In this document: in pieces, positions 9,401 to 17,229 of the stretch
How positions within the stretch are numbered: the stretch's first letter is position 1
How the letters are laid out: the number at the start of each line of letters is the position of its first letter
Made by a program: the position numbers and the translations under genes
Notes under the pieces: model-generated
What the model saw: only the letters and a program-made list of their open reading frames with translations
Databases searched by the model: none
What the model was told of the DNA's origin: nothing
Source: an uncultured Eubacteriales bacterium
Lineage (GTDB): Bacteria; Bacillota; Clostridia; UMGS1883; UMGS1540
Assembly (NCBI GenBank): GCA_900552775.1
Contig: USAP01000002.1
Span: 1 to 33,158, forward strand
Direction of reading: 5' to 3'
DNA length: 33,158 nt

Positions 9401-9549
9401 CCCGTGTACATCTTCGGCTGTCCGATGTAAAAAGCGGCTGCGTTTCCCATGAACATCTCGAGCTTGTGCCCGGGGGTTGTTTCCGCCCTTGCGGGTAACA
9501 ATGATGCACTTATAACAAGAGATACAAGTATTGCTGTTAATTTTTTCAT
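6484..9549 (-). CDS. Secreted CuAO-N / heparinase II/III-fold / discoidin multimodular enzyme
   Basis: 1021 aa from the ATG at 9549, with GGAGG five bases upstream; the further-upstream ATG lacks this. Signal peptide about 1-22 (MKKLTAILVSLVISASLLPA). Next is a copper-amine-oxidase N-terminal-like domain (about 32-160) with the paired signatures GRTLVPLRAAGE and SRTFVPIRAISE. The heparinase II/III-like catalytic region spans about 175-740, with HGHMDAGSFVLDGFG and RAEGHNTLVINP. A beta-rich linker domain (about 770-870) and a C-terminal discoidin (F5/8 type C)-like domain (about 880-1021) follow; the latter carries TRWSAYGNAHIVYDLG and GRYVKIYC. Predicted extracellular polysaccharide lyase: the CuAO-N domain is a common clostridial surface module, and the discoidin domain may bind glycan. 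It has its own promoter (9574-9603). It is a tandem paralog of the two other heparinase genes. Substrate unknown. Confidence 0.88.
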   Translation of the reverse strand: MKKLTAILVSLVISASLLPARAETTPGHKLEMFMGNAAAFYIGQPKMYTGGEVKYVDSENIAVLPYIKDGRTLVPLRAAGESIGAEISYNEIERSVTAVYNGETAVFPIGQNEFTLGGKEIPLDVAPEIRESRTFVPIRAISEGFGKKVSYDKCGLVVIADRENFFDLEKDLDLFRELTGKLCFHAPSGIEAINKIKENFPDNKHPRLYADDDKIEVLRRRVKTDASVSKWFKGIRDYADTYIGTDPVVYDIYDGIRLLNISRKARSIMQELAFCYQMTGETKYADRCIKEMNAVCEFPDWNPSHFLDTAEMTEGLAFAYDWLYNYITPDFREKVKTAIIEMGLKQGVQDYRNKPEDRKRTYRWAQSSVADNWNIVCNSGLIQGAMAVCEDAPELAAEIFESGMKLLEKAVLMYGPDGAWYEGPGYWQYATEYFIDLCSCLDSVFSDTFGYLSAPGVSQTGYYITAITGPCGNFNFHDSEIPAVNAPELFFLADKLSDSALSALRTEQMKNRNTKGSIRDILYYNPELSGDSALMKKDYYFRDTEVAALRSDWNDYNAVFLGVHAGKTDVYHGHMDAGSFVLDGFGTRYACDLGADDYNIDDSVWNLYRYRAEGHNTLVINPSKDGGQKIEGSAKIDRFEYDDNDSLAVMDLTDMYDAKSVKRGFKLIDNRSAVIIQDEIKTDTPSDIWWFMHSEQGIEVSEDKKSATIKGEYRNLKISLLQDTPGEFSVMEAAPMETSPQNDSQNKNLKYRKLAFCAKNVTDLTIPMLLRFELPIEGAEEGIKPGVTKLDSWTLDNAETPKKPKLTSILADGREIEGFESDRFVYAYRGPSENEKAPEITARGQGEISVVTTGSVPGYAVVSVTENGETQHYVIKIEREILKKAPSDVLNFEIKGVEASDVPQPENNAENTIDENLATRWSAYGNAHIVYDLGEVKTIKYVGLAVYQDKSNDGRRQYFDISVSEDGENYRHIFTGETTGTTLEEEIFPIGEVKGRYVKIYCKGSSMGNWNSITECNIYGK

Positions 9550-9573
9550 AATTACCTCCAACCTTTTTTCTGA

Positions 9574-9603
9574 ATTATACAATAAAACTCAACACAAAGT
9601 CAA
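9574..9603 (-). promoter_or_regulatory. Promoter of the 1021-aa heparinase gene
   Basis: Minus strand: TTGACT (9598-9603), 18-base spacer, TATAAT (9574-9579), 24 bases before the start codon. This very short leader argues that the gene is transcribed apart from the GH43 gene upstream. Confidence 0.75.
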
Positions 9604-9710
9604 TGATTTTATACAACATGTCAAGAAAACGGAATATAATGACAAAAAAGGTTAAGTGTATATATGAGACAGCCGGCGTGTGATGATTTTTTCTGACGTG
9701 CGGCAAAGCA

Positions 9711-9751
9711 ATTATTCTGCCGGCAATTTCCAAAAGAGGGGGCAGAATAAT
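9711..9751. repeat. Perfect 11-bp inverted repeat downstream of the GH43 gene
   Basis: ATTATTCTGCC (9711-9721) and GGCAGAATAAT (9741-9751) enclose a 19-base loop rich in purines on the plus strand. It sits 50 to 90 bases beyond the GH43 stop. The minus strand has no immediate T-run, so a terminator role is uncertain; an operator or mRNA 3' stem is also possible. Confidence 0.6.
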
Positions 9752-9800
9752 AGTGTTTTATGGAGTCTGTGCGTTTTTGGTTCCTCTAATCCGTAAATGT

Positions 9801-12800
9801 TTATTGTGCAATATATGCTTCACAGCCGATAAGCGGCTTTAAAGTGGCGCTTTCCCAAAGAAAAGCCTTTATATCACAGCCGTCGTCCACACTGTCCACC
9901 GTTGCCGTAAGTTCATTTCCGCCAACCGCCGGTGTATATTCCTTTTTATCCACACTGACTAATCTGTTATTTTTATATGTACACAATATTAGTATTGTTT
10001 TTTCGGGCAAAACGGAATTTTCTTCCTGCTTTACGACTTTTACGGCTGCCGTCACGGCTCCCGACTTTGATTTCATAAATCTCACGCTGCCTATACTGTC
10101 CTCCGTTTTGGTTTCAGCTTTGTTTCCGTATGCCATAATCTCCGCAATGTTATAATTGCACGGACTGCTGTAACTGTTTCTGAACAATGTAAAGCGCATC
10201 TCGTTGCCTGTAAGCGTTTTTTCAAAGGGAATAAGTGTGGAGACATGCTCGCCGTCGCCGCCCTTATTTAATATAACGTTATCGTTTGCCACGGTCCACG
10301 TTGTTCCGAAAGCGCCCGATCTGCCAACCTCGACCTTGACGCGGTCTGCGATCACTCCTTCGTTTACAACAAATCTGCTGTTAAACTCCGCCCAGCCGAT
10401 GTCATACACTCCGTCCAAGTCGATTGTTACAACCAACGCTTCTTTCGGAGACGGAGGACTTGTATATCTGTCATACTCGGTTTCCGTCATCAATTTATCT
10501 TCATAGGAACCGTCCGTAATTGCCGATGCAGGCAAAGCGGCATACTCTGCAGGCAGATTTACCGATACTGCCTTTCCGAGGCATACGTTGTAGGGCAAAT
10601 CTCCGCCTTCAATTTCGATTCCGTAAGCTTCAAGCTCAAAAAAGCTGTAGCCTGTGCTGACTTCTTTTCCGCCGTTTGACTGAACTCCGCCTGTCGGGTT
10701 CCCGTCTTTATCCTCCCATTTATTTGTAAAAGTAAGCCTCAGCGCACTTCCCTTTGCCGAAATATTAAAATCTGTACGCACGCATGGCGCTATATTAACA
10801 TTCCCGGGTTCCGCGCCCTGCTTCAGTCTTCCTCCCGAAAGAGCCTCCTCAAAGACATATGCTCCGTTTTTAACGTTGCCGACTTCTATTTTTACCTCCT
10901 CACCGAACGTATAGCCCTGGAAACGCTCGTAAACGGAAATCTTTGAAAAATCATATATTTTATCAAGCGTATATGTGATAATCAAAGGCTCATCGCCCGT
11001 TTTTGCCGCGTAACGGTCATCTCCGTTTGAGGCTATCTCTCCGTTGCGCATTTTGTATTCGCCGAGCACCGGCACTACGGCAGGCAAGCTTACCTCTGCC
11101 TTTGTTACATGATTCTGCGAGGCAAGCAAAATGTTTTTCGGAGTCGGCGGAGCAGCTTTCCATAAAGCCGTCAGTGAAACATTTTCTTCCGGCATTATAA
11201 ACGACGTTTCCGCACTGCCGATATCCGCAAGCTTTGCGTTTCCGTTCACCGTCCATCCGTCAAATGCATATCCTTCGCGGCTTCCCGCAGATACGGCAAC
11301 GGTTTCGCCGCTCTGATAGCTTCCGGCTCCGCTGACGGCAGCTTCGCTTCCGCTTATTGAAACTTCATGGCTTTCTCCCTCTTCTCCCAAAGTAAAATCA
11401 AGAATATCAAGAGTTCCGCTGCCCTCATACACAAAGAAAAGCGCCTCTGTGCCGTTATCAAACTTCACATCCTGCGAAAACTTTGTCCATTCGCTTGTTG
11501 CGGACAAAGGTATTTCCGCTATAGGACTTCCTATCATAGCCCCTGTATAAACCTTTATTTTTCCGCCCGAAGGAGCTTTTGCGGTTACTGAAATTTTGTT
11601 CGTATCTTTAAAGTAAAAATATTTATATCCCACATACTCTCCGGTCTTTAAAGCCGAAACATATTGCTTTGCAAAAACGTCTCCGTCTTTCCCTGTTTGC
11701 GCGTAGCTTGCACCCTGAGAAATATTGCAGGCAATATATGCGGGGAATTTGCCCTTTGCAAGCATGGGGCGGCCGCCGCCCAAGCCAAAGCTTGTTATTT
11801 CAACCTGATTTATCGAGCCGTCGGAATTTATATTTATTTTTTCGGCGCAGCCTTGTCTGCACTTTTTCCCGGTCTGACGATGATAGAATATGTAATATTC
11901 GCCGTTTATTTCGGCAATGCTTCCGTGGTTGTTTCCGTAAATTGCCTTTCTCTCAACATTTCCCTCATAACCTACATCGGTATTGCATACTATAATGCCG
12001 CCGAAAGAAAACGGTCCGCTCGGGCTGTTTCCGACAGCATAGGCAAGCTGATGTCCCTCTTCCTTGGAATAAATAAAATAGTATTTCCCGTTAATTTTTC
12101 TCATGCTCGCGGCTTCGAAAAATCCGTTTCCGGCATATTCTTCATTGCCCTGCTCACCCGTAATATACTTTCCGGGAACAATTCTCCGGCGCGTGTTTTC
12201 CTTAACGGTTACCATATCTGATTCTAGCTCAACGCAATAGGCTCCGTCGGCTCCCACGCCATTTGCTATTTGTCCGTTGTATTCCGTTTCGTCGTGCGTT
12301 GTATAACCTGCGTAAAAATATACTCTCCCGTCATCATCCACATATGCCGCCGGGTCGCACGCAGGGGGATCACCGGCTTTTCTGCCGTAATTCGTGCCGT
12401 CGGGGTATTGCACCGCTCCGAGATATTCATATTTTCCTGCCGGCGTATCGCATTTCGCAACGCCTATTCTTCCCGAGCCGTTTAAAGGATAGTAAAGATA
12501 ATACTTGCCGTCTGCGCCCTTTGTAACATCGGGTGCGTAAAGCGCCTGACCCGAAGAATAACTCGGGTCACTGTCACAGGCCCAGATTACGCCGTCACAC
12601 CTCCACGCCGATAAATCGTTTGCCGGTGCAGACCATGCAACATAATCCGTGCCGCACCAATCGGCTCCTTCGTAATGGTCGTGACTTCCGAAAATATACA
12701 CGCGGTCACCGAAAACATGCGGCTCTCCGTCCGGTATATATTCATAACTCGGCAGGTACGGATTGTATATTCTCTCTGTCATATAATTTGTCTCTTCCTC

Positions 12801-13355
12801 TCCGCTTTCACCCGAAGATATTTCCGTTCCGAATGCCTCAAGCTCCGCAAGCTGGTATAAAGATTCACCGTTTCCCTTTAATGCTCCGGGCGTGAAAGTA
12901 AATTTAATTATGTTTCCGCTTGCCGCCGCAAAAGAAAATTCCGTTCTGACGATTTCTCCGTCACTTCCGGTTGTTCCGCTGTTTAATTTACCGTTTTGAA
13001 CAACCGCCTTCATTGTTTCTGATGTACCTACTTCAACATTTACGCCGTTCGCCATAGAACCTACGGTAAAGAAACGCTCGCGTACCGCAACGGCAGTTAA
13101 GCTGAATTCTTTTTTTAGATTAACGGTTACCGTAAGTTCTCCCGTTTCCGATTCCTTTGATACAAACCGCGTACTGTCAATTCCGTCAATAACATTTTCT
13201 ATTTCCAAACCCTGATTGCGTTTTGATATATTTGCCGCTATGCTTTTTGTTTTCGCCGGCAAAATATTAACGTGTTCGTCCGCCGCACAAAACGATGTAA
13301 AAAGTGCCGCCAGCACAGAGATAATTACCAAAACAGAAAATAATTTTTTGCTCAT
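9801..13355 (-). CDS. Secreted GH43 glycosidase with CBM6-like and discoidin-like modules
   Basis: 1184 aa; GGAGG seven bases before the ATG. Signal peptide about 1-25. A discoidin-like module (about 30-180) is followed by a five-bladed GH43 domain (about 195-540). GH43 candidates are the Asp of IPDGEPHVFGD (base), the Asp of LYAPDVTKGADGKYYLYY (pKa modulator), the Glu of GFFEAASMRKINGKYYF (acid) and the metal-site-like NNHGS. A CBM6-like module (about 555-690) comes next, then an InlB-B/Flg_new-like repeat (about 690-765, YAFDGWTVNG) and two further discoidin-like modules (about 775-930 and 935-1095). The C-terminal 90 residues contain AFLWESATLKPL, matching the ends of two other secreted proteins here. 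GH43 enzymes usually remove arabinose or xylose (some act on galactan or arabinan); the substrate is not resolved. It lies downstream of a strong terminator, so is probably its own unit, though no convincing promoter is visible. Confidence 0.88.
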   Translation of the reverse strand: MSKKLFSVLVIISVLAALFTSFCAADEHVNILPAKTKSIAANISKRNQGLEIENVIDGIDSTRFVSKESETGELTVTVNLKKEFSLTAVAVRERFFTVGSMANGVNVEVGTSETMKAVVQNGKLNSGTTGSDGEIVRTEFSFAAASGNIIKFTFTPGALKGNGESLYQLAELEAFGTEISSGESGEEETNYMTERIYNPYLPSYEYIPDGEPHVFGDRVYIFGSHDHYEGADWCGTDYVAWSAPANDLSAWRCDGVIWACDSDPSYSSGQALYAPDVTKGADGKYYLYYPLNGSGRIGVAKCDTPAGKYEYLGAVQYPDGTNYGRKAGDPPACDPAAYVDDDGRVYFYAGYTTHDETEYNGQIANGVGADGAYCVELESDMVTVKENTRRRIVPGKYITGEQGNEEYAGNGFFEAASMRKINGKYYFIYSKEEGHQLAYAVGNSPSGPFSFGGIIVCNTDVGYEGNVERKAIYGNNHGSIAEINGEYYIFYHRQTGKKCRQGCAEKININSDGSINQVEITSFGLGGGRPMLAKGKFPAYIACNISQGASYAQTGKDGDVFAKQYVSALKTGEYVGYKYFYFKDTNKISVTAKAPSGGKIKVYTGAMIGSPIAEIPLSATSEWTKFSQDVKFDNGTEALFFVYEGSGTLDILDFTLGEEGESHEVSISGSEAAVSGAGSYQSGETVAVSAGSREGYAFDGWTVNGNAKLADIGSAETSFIMPEENVSLTALWKAAPPTPKNILLASQNHVTKAEVSLPAVVPVLGEYKMRNGEIASNGDDRYAAKTGDEPLIITYTLDKIYDFSKISVYERFQGYTFGEEVKIEVGNVKNGAYVFEEALSGGRLKQGAEPGNVNIAPCVRTDFNISAKGSALRLTFTNKWEDKDGNPTGGVQSNGGKEVSTGYSFFELEAYGIEIEGGDLPYNVCLGKAVSVNLPAEYAALPASAITDGSYEDKLMTETEYDRYTSPPSPKEALVVTIDLDGVYDIGWAEFNSRFVVNEGVIADRVKVEVGRSGAFGTTWTVANDNVILNKGGDGEHVSTLIPFEKTLTGNEMRFTLFRNSYSSPCNYNIAEIMAYGNKAETKTEDSIGSVRFMKSKSGAVTAAVKVVKQEENSVLPEKTILILCTYKNNRLVSVDKKEYTPAVGGNELTATVDSVDDGCDIKAFLWESATLKPLIGCEAYIAQ

Positions 13356-13404
13356 TTCAAAACCTCCGTATATTTTTTATTTTTTAACCGAAACAAAACT
13401 TATT

Positions 13405-13445
13405 AAAAAAGGGGGGCAAACAAGCATGATACCTGTCTACCCCCC
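13405..13445 (-). terminator. Strong intrinsic terminator after the Gfo/Idh/MocA gene
   Basis: Minus strand: a 14-pair stem beginning with six G:C pairs (13440-13445 with 13411-13416), containing three G:U pairs, with a 7-base loop, then TTTTTT (13405-13410). It ends the operon that starts at 23175 and separates it from the GH43 gene. The plus strand shows a run of nine C at 13440-13448, longer than the stem needs. Confidence 0.85.
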
Positions 13446-13510
13446 CCCGCGAATTTTTACATGTACGCGGAAATTGATAGCTTTTCCTTATTCAAAATTC
13501 AAACCGTAAA

Positions 13511-14566
13511 TCAGAAATTATAATCTATTTTTACGATTTCGCCTTTCTTTGCAGACTCAACCGCCGCACAGCAAACGGCAACGGTTTTCGCACCTTCCAT
13601 GCCCGTCATAAGAACGGGAGTTCCGTTTAAGAACGAATCGATCATAGCTTCCTGCTCGCCGCCTATATTGTGGTTGTTAACCACAACGGGAATTTCATGT
13701 CTTATGCACTGGTCAGCTCCCGGGAATACGCCGCCGAGGAATTTGTCCGTCGCCTCGTCACCGTCCTGTGCTCTGTAGAGAGTGAGATGATTGTCTGTGT
13801 TTGTAACAACGATTGTTCCGCGGCTTCCGTAAAGCACGGTTCTCATGGTGTAATCTCTCTTACAGCCGATGGACGTGAACACCTTGCCTATTACATCATT
13901 CGGGAACTTGAATATTGCAACTGTGCAGTCGTTTACGGGCCATGTTGTAAGCATTTTATGATTTGAGAAAGCCGAAACCTCTTTGGGATCGCCGGCTATC
14001 CAGCGCAGAAGGTCTATAGCGTGGCACGCGCCGCCTATAATGGGGTCGCGGTCGGGGTCAACTCTCCAGTTGTCAGTACCGGGAATATGTGCATAATCGT
14101 GAGCATATTCGGATTCAACATAGAAAAGCTCGCCTATGTAACCTTCGTCAACCATTCTCTTGGCTTCAATAAAGCCCGGTGTGTATCTGCAAATCTGACC
14201 TACCATAAGAATTTTACCGCTTTTATCGGCAGCCTTTATCATCTCAGCACAGTCTTCAACATGGAGAGACATCGGCTTTTCGCACAAAACGTTTTTGCCG
14301 GCATTTAAAGCTTTAATCGTGGCATCCTTATGTGCCTTGTCGCCGGTTGCAACGGTTACGATATCAATATCCTCTTTTGCGAGCATCTCGTCAACGTCGC
14401 TGTAAACACCTTTAATTCCATATTTTTCGGCCACTTTTTCAGCCTTGTCGCGGTGTACGTCACATACGGCAACTATTTCAACATTTCTGATAAGGCTCAG
14501 CGTATTAATATGATGCGAACCGAATGAACCCGTTCCAACCACTGCGTATTTTACCTTTTTTTCCAT
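13511..14566 (-). CDS. Gfo/Idh/MocA-family NAD(P)-dependent sugar oxidoreductase
   Basis: 351 aa, normal family length. N-terminal Rossmann domain with GTGSFG at 11-16; the family signature CEKPMS at 95-100 (K97 candidate catalytic lysine); C-terminal alpha/beta domain with GGACHAIDLLRW at 178-189 (H182 candidate catalytic). Members oxidise or rearrange hydroxyls of sugars, inositols or uronates using a nicotinamide cofactor, and some are glycosidases with a redox mechanism. Cytoplasmic. It is the last gene of the operon, 33 bp after the 874-aa SLH gene, and is the only clear small-molecule enzyme in the degradation locus, so it probably handles a sugar released by the surface enzymes. The exact substrate cannot be told from the sequence. 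Confidence 0.93.
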   Translation of the reverse strand: MEKKVKYAVVGTGSFGSHHINTLSLIRNVEIVAVCDVHRDKAEKVAEKYGIKGVYSDVDEMLAKEDIDIVTVATGDKAHKDATIKALNAGKNVLCEKPMSLHVEDCAEMIKAADKSGKILMVGQICRYTPGFIEAKRMVDEGYIGELFYVESEYAHDYAHIPGTDNWRVDPDRDPIIGGACHAIDLLRWIAGDPKEVSAFSNHKMLTTWPVNDCTVAIFKFPNDVIGKVFTSIGCKRDYTMRTVLYGSRGTIVVTNTDNHLTLYRAQDGDEATDKFLGGVFPGADQCIRHEIPVVVNNHNIGGEQEAMIDSFLNGTPVLMTGMEGAKTVAVCCAAVESAKKGEIVKIDYNF

Positions 14567-14599
14567 TTTTAAAACTTCCTTTCGCGTAAGGCGTCCGCC

Positions 14600-17224
14600 T
14601 TATTTATAATTATATATCAGGATTACTCCGGGATTGTTGTATTTACTGAACATTGCAATCTTGGAATAATTCTCTCCCGTGTTTTTATAGTCGCAGATAT
14701 CCCCCGTATCCGCAACCGAAGCCTTGAGCTTTCCGTTTTTAAGCTCAAGCTTATAAACTCTGTAGAGCAGTGCGTTAACCGACTCAACATCCTCTGCCTT
14801 CAAAACCACTCCGTCTTTGTCAAGATCCTCCTGAGTGAGCCACAGATTGCCGCCCTCCTCAGAATAAACGCTTGCCTTGAGCATTCTGTTGCTGTCGGAA
14901 ATATCTTTTGTTATGGCAGAGTTTTTGAGGATATAGTCATTCTCTCTGTCATAGTAAAGCTCAATGTCCGTAACCTCCTGAGTTTCGGAATTCAAAGCAA
15001 GCTTTACGGCGTCTCCGCAGGAAAGCGTATGCTTTTGTCCGCTCAGTCCGGGAACGATTGACATGAGATTGTCTATAACGGAATTGTCTTTAACTATGTT
15101 TGTTACCTCCGCTCCGCCGCGCAGACCGTGTATTATATAACAGGAGGTGCCGTCCGCCGATACTCCGCGCGTAACGTAATCGATAATGGTTACCTCAACG
15201 TTTTCGTCTATCTTCTCAGCGCCGCTGCCCGTAAACATGAGGACAGCTCCGGCTATGTGGGAATCCGCACGGTCGGCGTAAGCGTTTATGGAATATCTTC
15301 TGTCGTTTGTATAGTAGCTGCGGTTCTTCACCCTGTAAAGACTGTCATCGGATTCCACAACGGAAGGCACCATAAATACCTTTGTGCTGTTATTTATCGG
15401 CACTCTCGAGCCGAAAATATACTGATACGCGTTGTATTGCAAATCTCCGAGTGTGTTTTTTGACGAATCATATCCCTCGTAAAGAGCCGTCAGACTTTCT
15501 TCATTTTCATCCGCACCCTTTTGCAAAGTATCTATGCTGCTTATTATACCGTTGGCTTCGGAGAAGCGTATTATTCCCTCCGCCGGCAGAGCGCCGTCAA
15601 GATTTTCCTTTTTAACCGAATCGCCGTCCACCGTAACGCGCGATGCGGCGGTAAATATACGAACCTTCCCGTCATCACAGAGAATACGCAGCCTGTATTC
15701 TCCTGCAAAGCCTTTGTCTTTCCTGCTTTCTATCAGATAAGCCCACTTCATGCTTGCAGAATACGGCTTCATTGCCGAAATTTCGCCGTAAACATTAATT
15801 CCCCACAAGCCCGTGCTGCCTATCGAAAGCTTTCTGATTTCATTTTTATAGTTTGCCGAAGCCTTAAAAAAGCTTCCGTCTACCTCAACCGTTACATTTC
15901 CTCCGCTTTCATCAACTGAATTAAGCGTTCCTGAAATTTCGCGGCTTGAATAATAAAGTTTTGCATACTTGCCGTCACGGCTTTGAAGCACGGAAACTAT
16001 ATCGTATTCGCCGAGCTCTTCTATTTCCACAGTATCGCCGTATTCATCGGTAAACGTTATTTCTTTGTTCTTTGAGGAAAAGCTCTTTCCGCTCTCGTAC
16101 ATATCGAAAAATAAATCTTTTGCACCGATTGATTTTTTAACCGCAAACGTCTCGGGGTCCTCAACAATAACAGTATTGCATCTGCTGCCGTTTAAAACAA
16201 GCTTTATGTTTCCCTTGAAATCAGTGTAGTCCGAAGCTGACAAATATGCCGGTCTGCCGTTATATACCGTGTCCGCGGAGGAGGAAACAGTAATGTGCTT
16301 TTCACTTTCACCCTCATAATACGTAAGGACACCGTTTTTAAACGACGCAACGTCGTCGGGCGAAAGCGTAACAATCTGCTCCGACTTGTTTTTCGGAGTT
16401 ATTGCCGCTATAATATCCTCATCCTTTTCGGCATAATAATAAATATCTCTTCCTGCAAGATCAAGCCTGCTGCCGTTATAATCGAATATCGTCCCGTCAA
16501 CCATGATTTTTCCCTTTTCCATGGAATCTGCATTTTCAAAGGAGATACCCTCCGCTGCGCGAAAGCTTCCGGAATATTTTTTCAGTCCGTGATATTTTTC
16601 AATCCACGTTTCGCCCGTGCCCGAATCATACACAGCCTCGGAGCCGAAAACGGTCTGCTTGAAAATCTTTGTGTCAACGGCGTTTGCAAAAAGCTTTAAG
16701 GCGTCTCCCCATGTCATGGAGCGTTCTCCGTCAAGCCTTATGCCGCTTGTTATTTTGTTTTCCGCCGCACATACGAAATATCCCGCAGGGTAACCGCCGT
16801 ATGCCTTTGCAAGCTCATCATAGCCGAGTGCCGACATGACAACCTTCACGCCCTCGGCGCACGTAATTTTGTCAAGAGGTCTGAAATTTCCGTTTCCGTC
16901 ACCCTTAAACACTCCCGCGGCTTTGCACAAAAGAATATCCTTATAGTTTTCGTTGTTTGTCGTAACATCGTCAAAGCCTTCTGCCCCCTCGGGGGAAAGT
17001 CCCGACTTTTCAAGTCCCATCGAAAGCGATGTCAGTGAAGCAAATTCGCCGCGTTTGATTTTTTTGTCTGAATTGAATTTCTTTGCTGCCGATGCCGATA
17101 TAAAGCCCAGCTCGGAAAGCAGCGTATACTCCTCAGACACCTCGGCGGCAGTATCTGCATACACAGGCACGGAAAGAAGCATCAGCGCCGAAACCGCCAT
17201 ACATATAAGTTTTTTAAATTTCAT
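14600..17224 (-). CDS. Surface protein with N-terminal SLH repeats and a large unknown region
   Basis: 874 aa. Signal peptide about 1-23, then three SLH-like repeats (about 33-190): the first has KRGEFASLTSLSMGL, the second GVFKGDGNGNFRPLDKITCA, the third TWGDALKLFANAV. The usual TRAE motif is degenerate in all three. SLH domains bind pyruvylated secondary cell-wall polymers, so this protein should stay on the cell surface. The remaining 680 residues are beta-rich and I do not recognise them; no catalytic motif is evident. The start follows the stop of the 532-aa SLH gene by 5 bases, and its Shine-Dalgarno (GGGAGG) overlaps the end of that gene, so the two are probably translationally coupled and made together. 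Confidence 0.85.
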   Translation of the reverse strand: MKFKKLICMAVSALMLLSVPVYADTAAEVSEEYTLLSELGFISASAAKKFNSDKKIKRGEFASLTSLSMGLEKSGLSPEGAEGFDDVTTNNENYKDILLCKAAGVFKGDGNGNFRPLDKITCAEGVKVVMSALGYDELAKAYGGYPAGYFVCAAENKITSGIRLDGERSMTWGDALKLFANAVDTKIFKQTVFGSEAVYDSGTGETWIEKYHGLKKYSGSFRAAEGISFENADSMEKGKIMVDGTIFDYNGSRLDLAGRDIYYYAEKDEDIIAAITPKNKSEQIVTLSPDDVASFKNGVLTYYEGESEKHITVSSSADTVYNGRPAYLSASDYTDFKGNIKLVLNGSRCNTVIVEDPETFAVKKSIGAKDLFFDMYESGKSFSSKNKEITFTDEYGDTVEIEELGEYDIVSVLQSRDGKYAKLYYSSREISGTLNSVDESGGNVTVEVDGSFFKASANYKNEIRKLSIGSTGLWGINVYGEISAMKPYSASMKWAYLIESRKDKGFAGEYRLRILCDDGKVRIFTAASRVTVDGDSVKKENLDGALPAEGIIRFSEANGIISSIDTLQKGADENEESLTALYEGYDSSKNTLGDLQYNAYQYIFGSRVPINNSTKVFMVPSVVESDDSLYRVKNRSYYTNDRRYSINAYADRADSHIAGAVLMFTGSGAEKIDENVEVTIIDYVTRGVSADGTSCYIIHGLRGGAEVTNIVKDNSVIDNLMSIVPGLSGQKHTLSCGDAVKLALNSETQEVTDIELYYDRENDYILKNSAITKDISDSNRMLKASVYSEEGGNLWLTQEDLDKDGVVLKAEDVESVNALLYRVYKLELKNGKLKASVADTGDICDYKNTGENYSKIAMFSKYNNPGVILIYNYK

Positions 17225-17229
17225 TGCCT

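Noticed and set aside
13356..13404. Promoter directly upstream of GH43
   Set aside because: Only AT-rich stretches (TTGTTT-18-TATACG at best); too weak to annotate.
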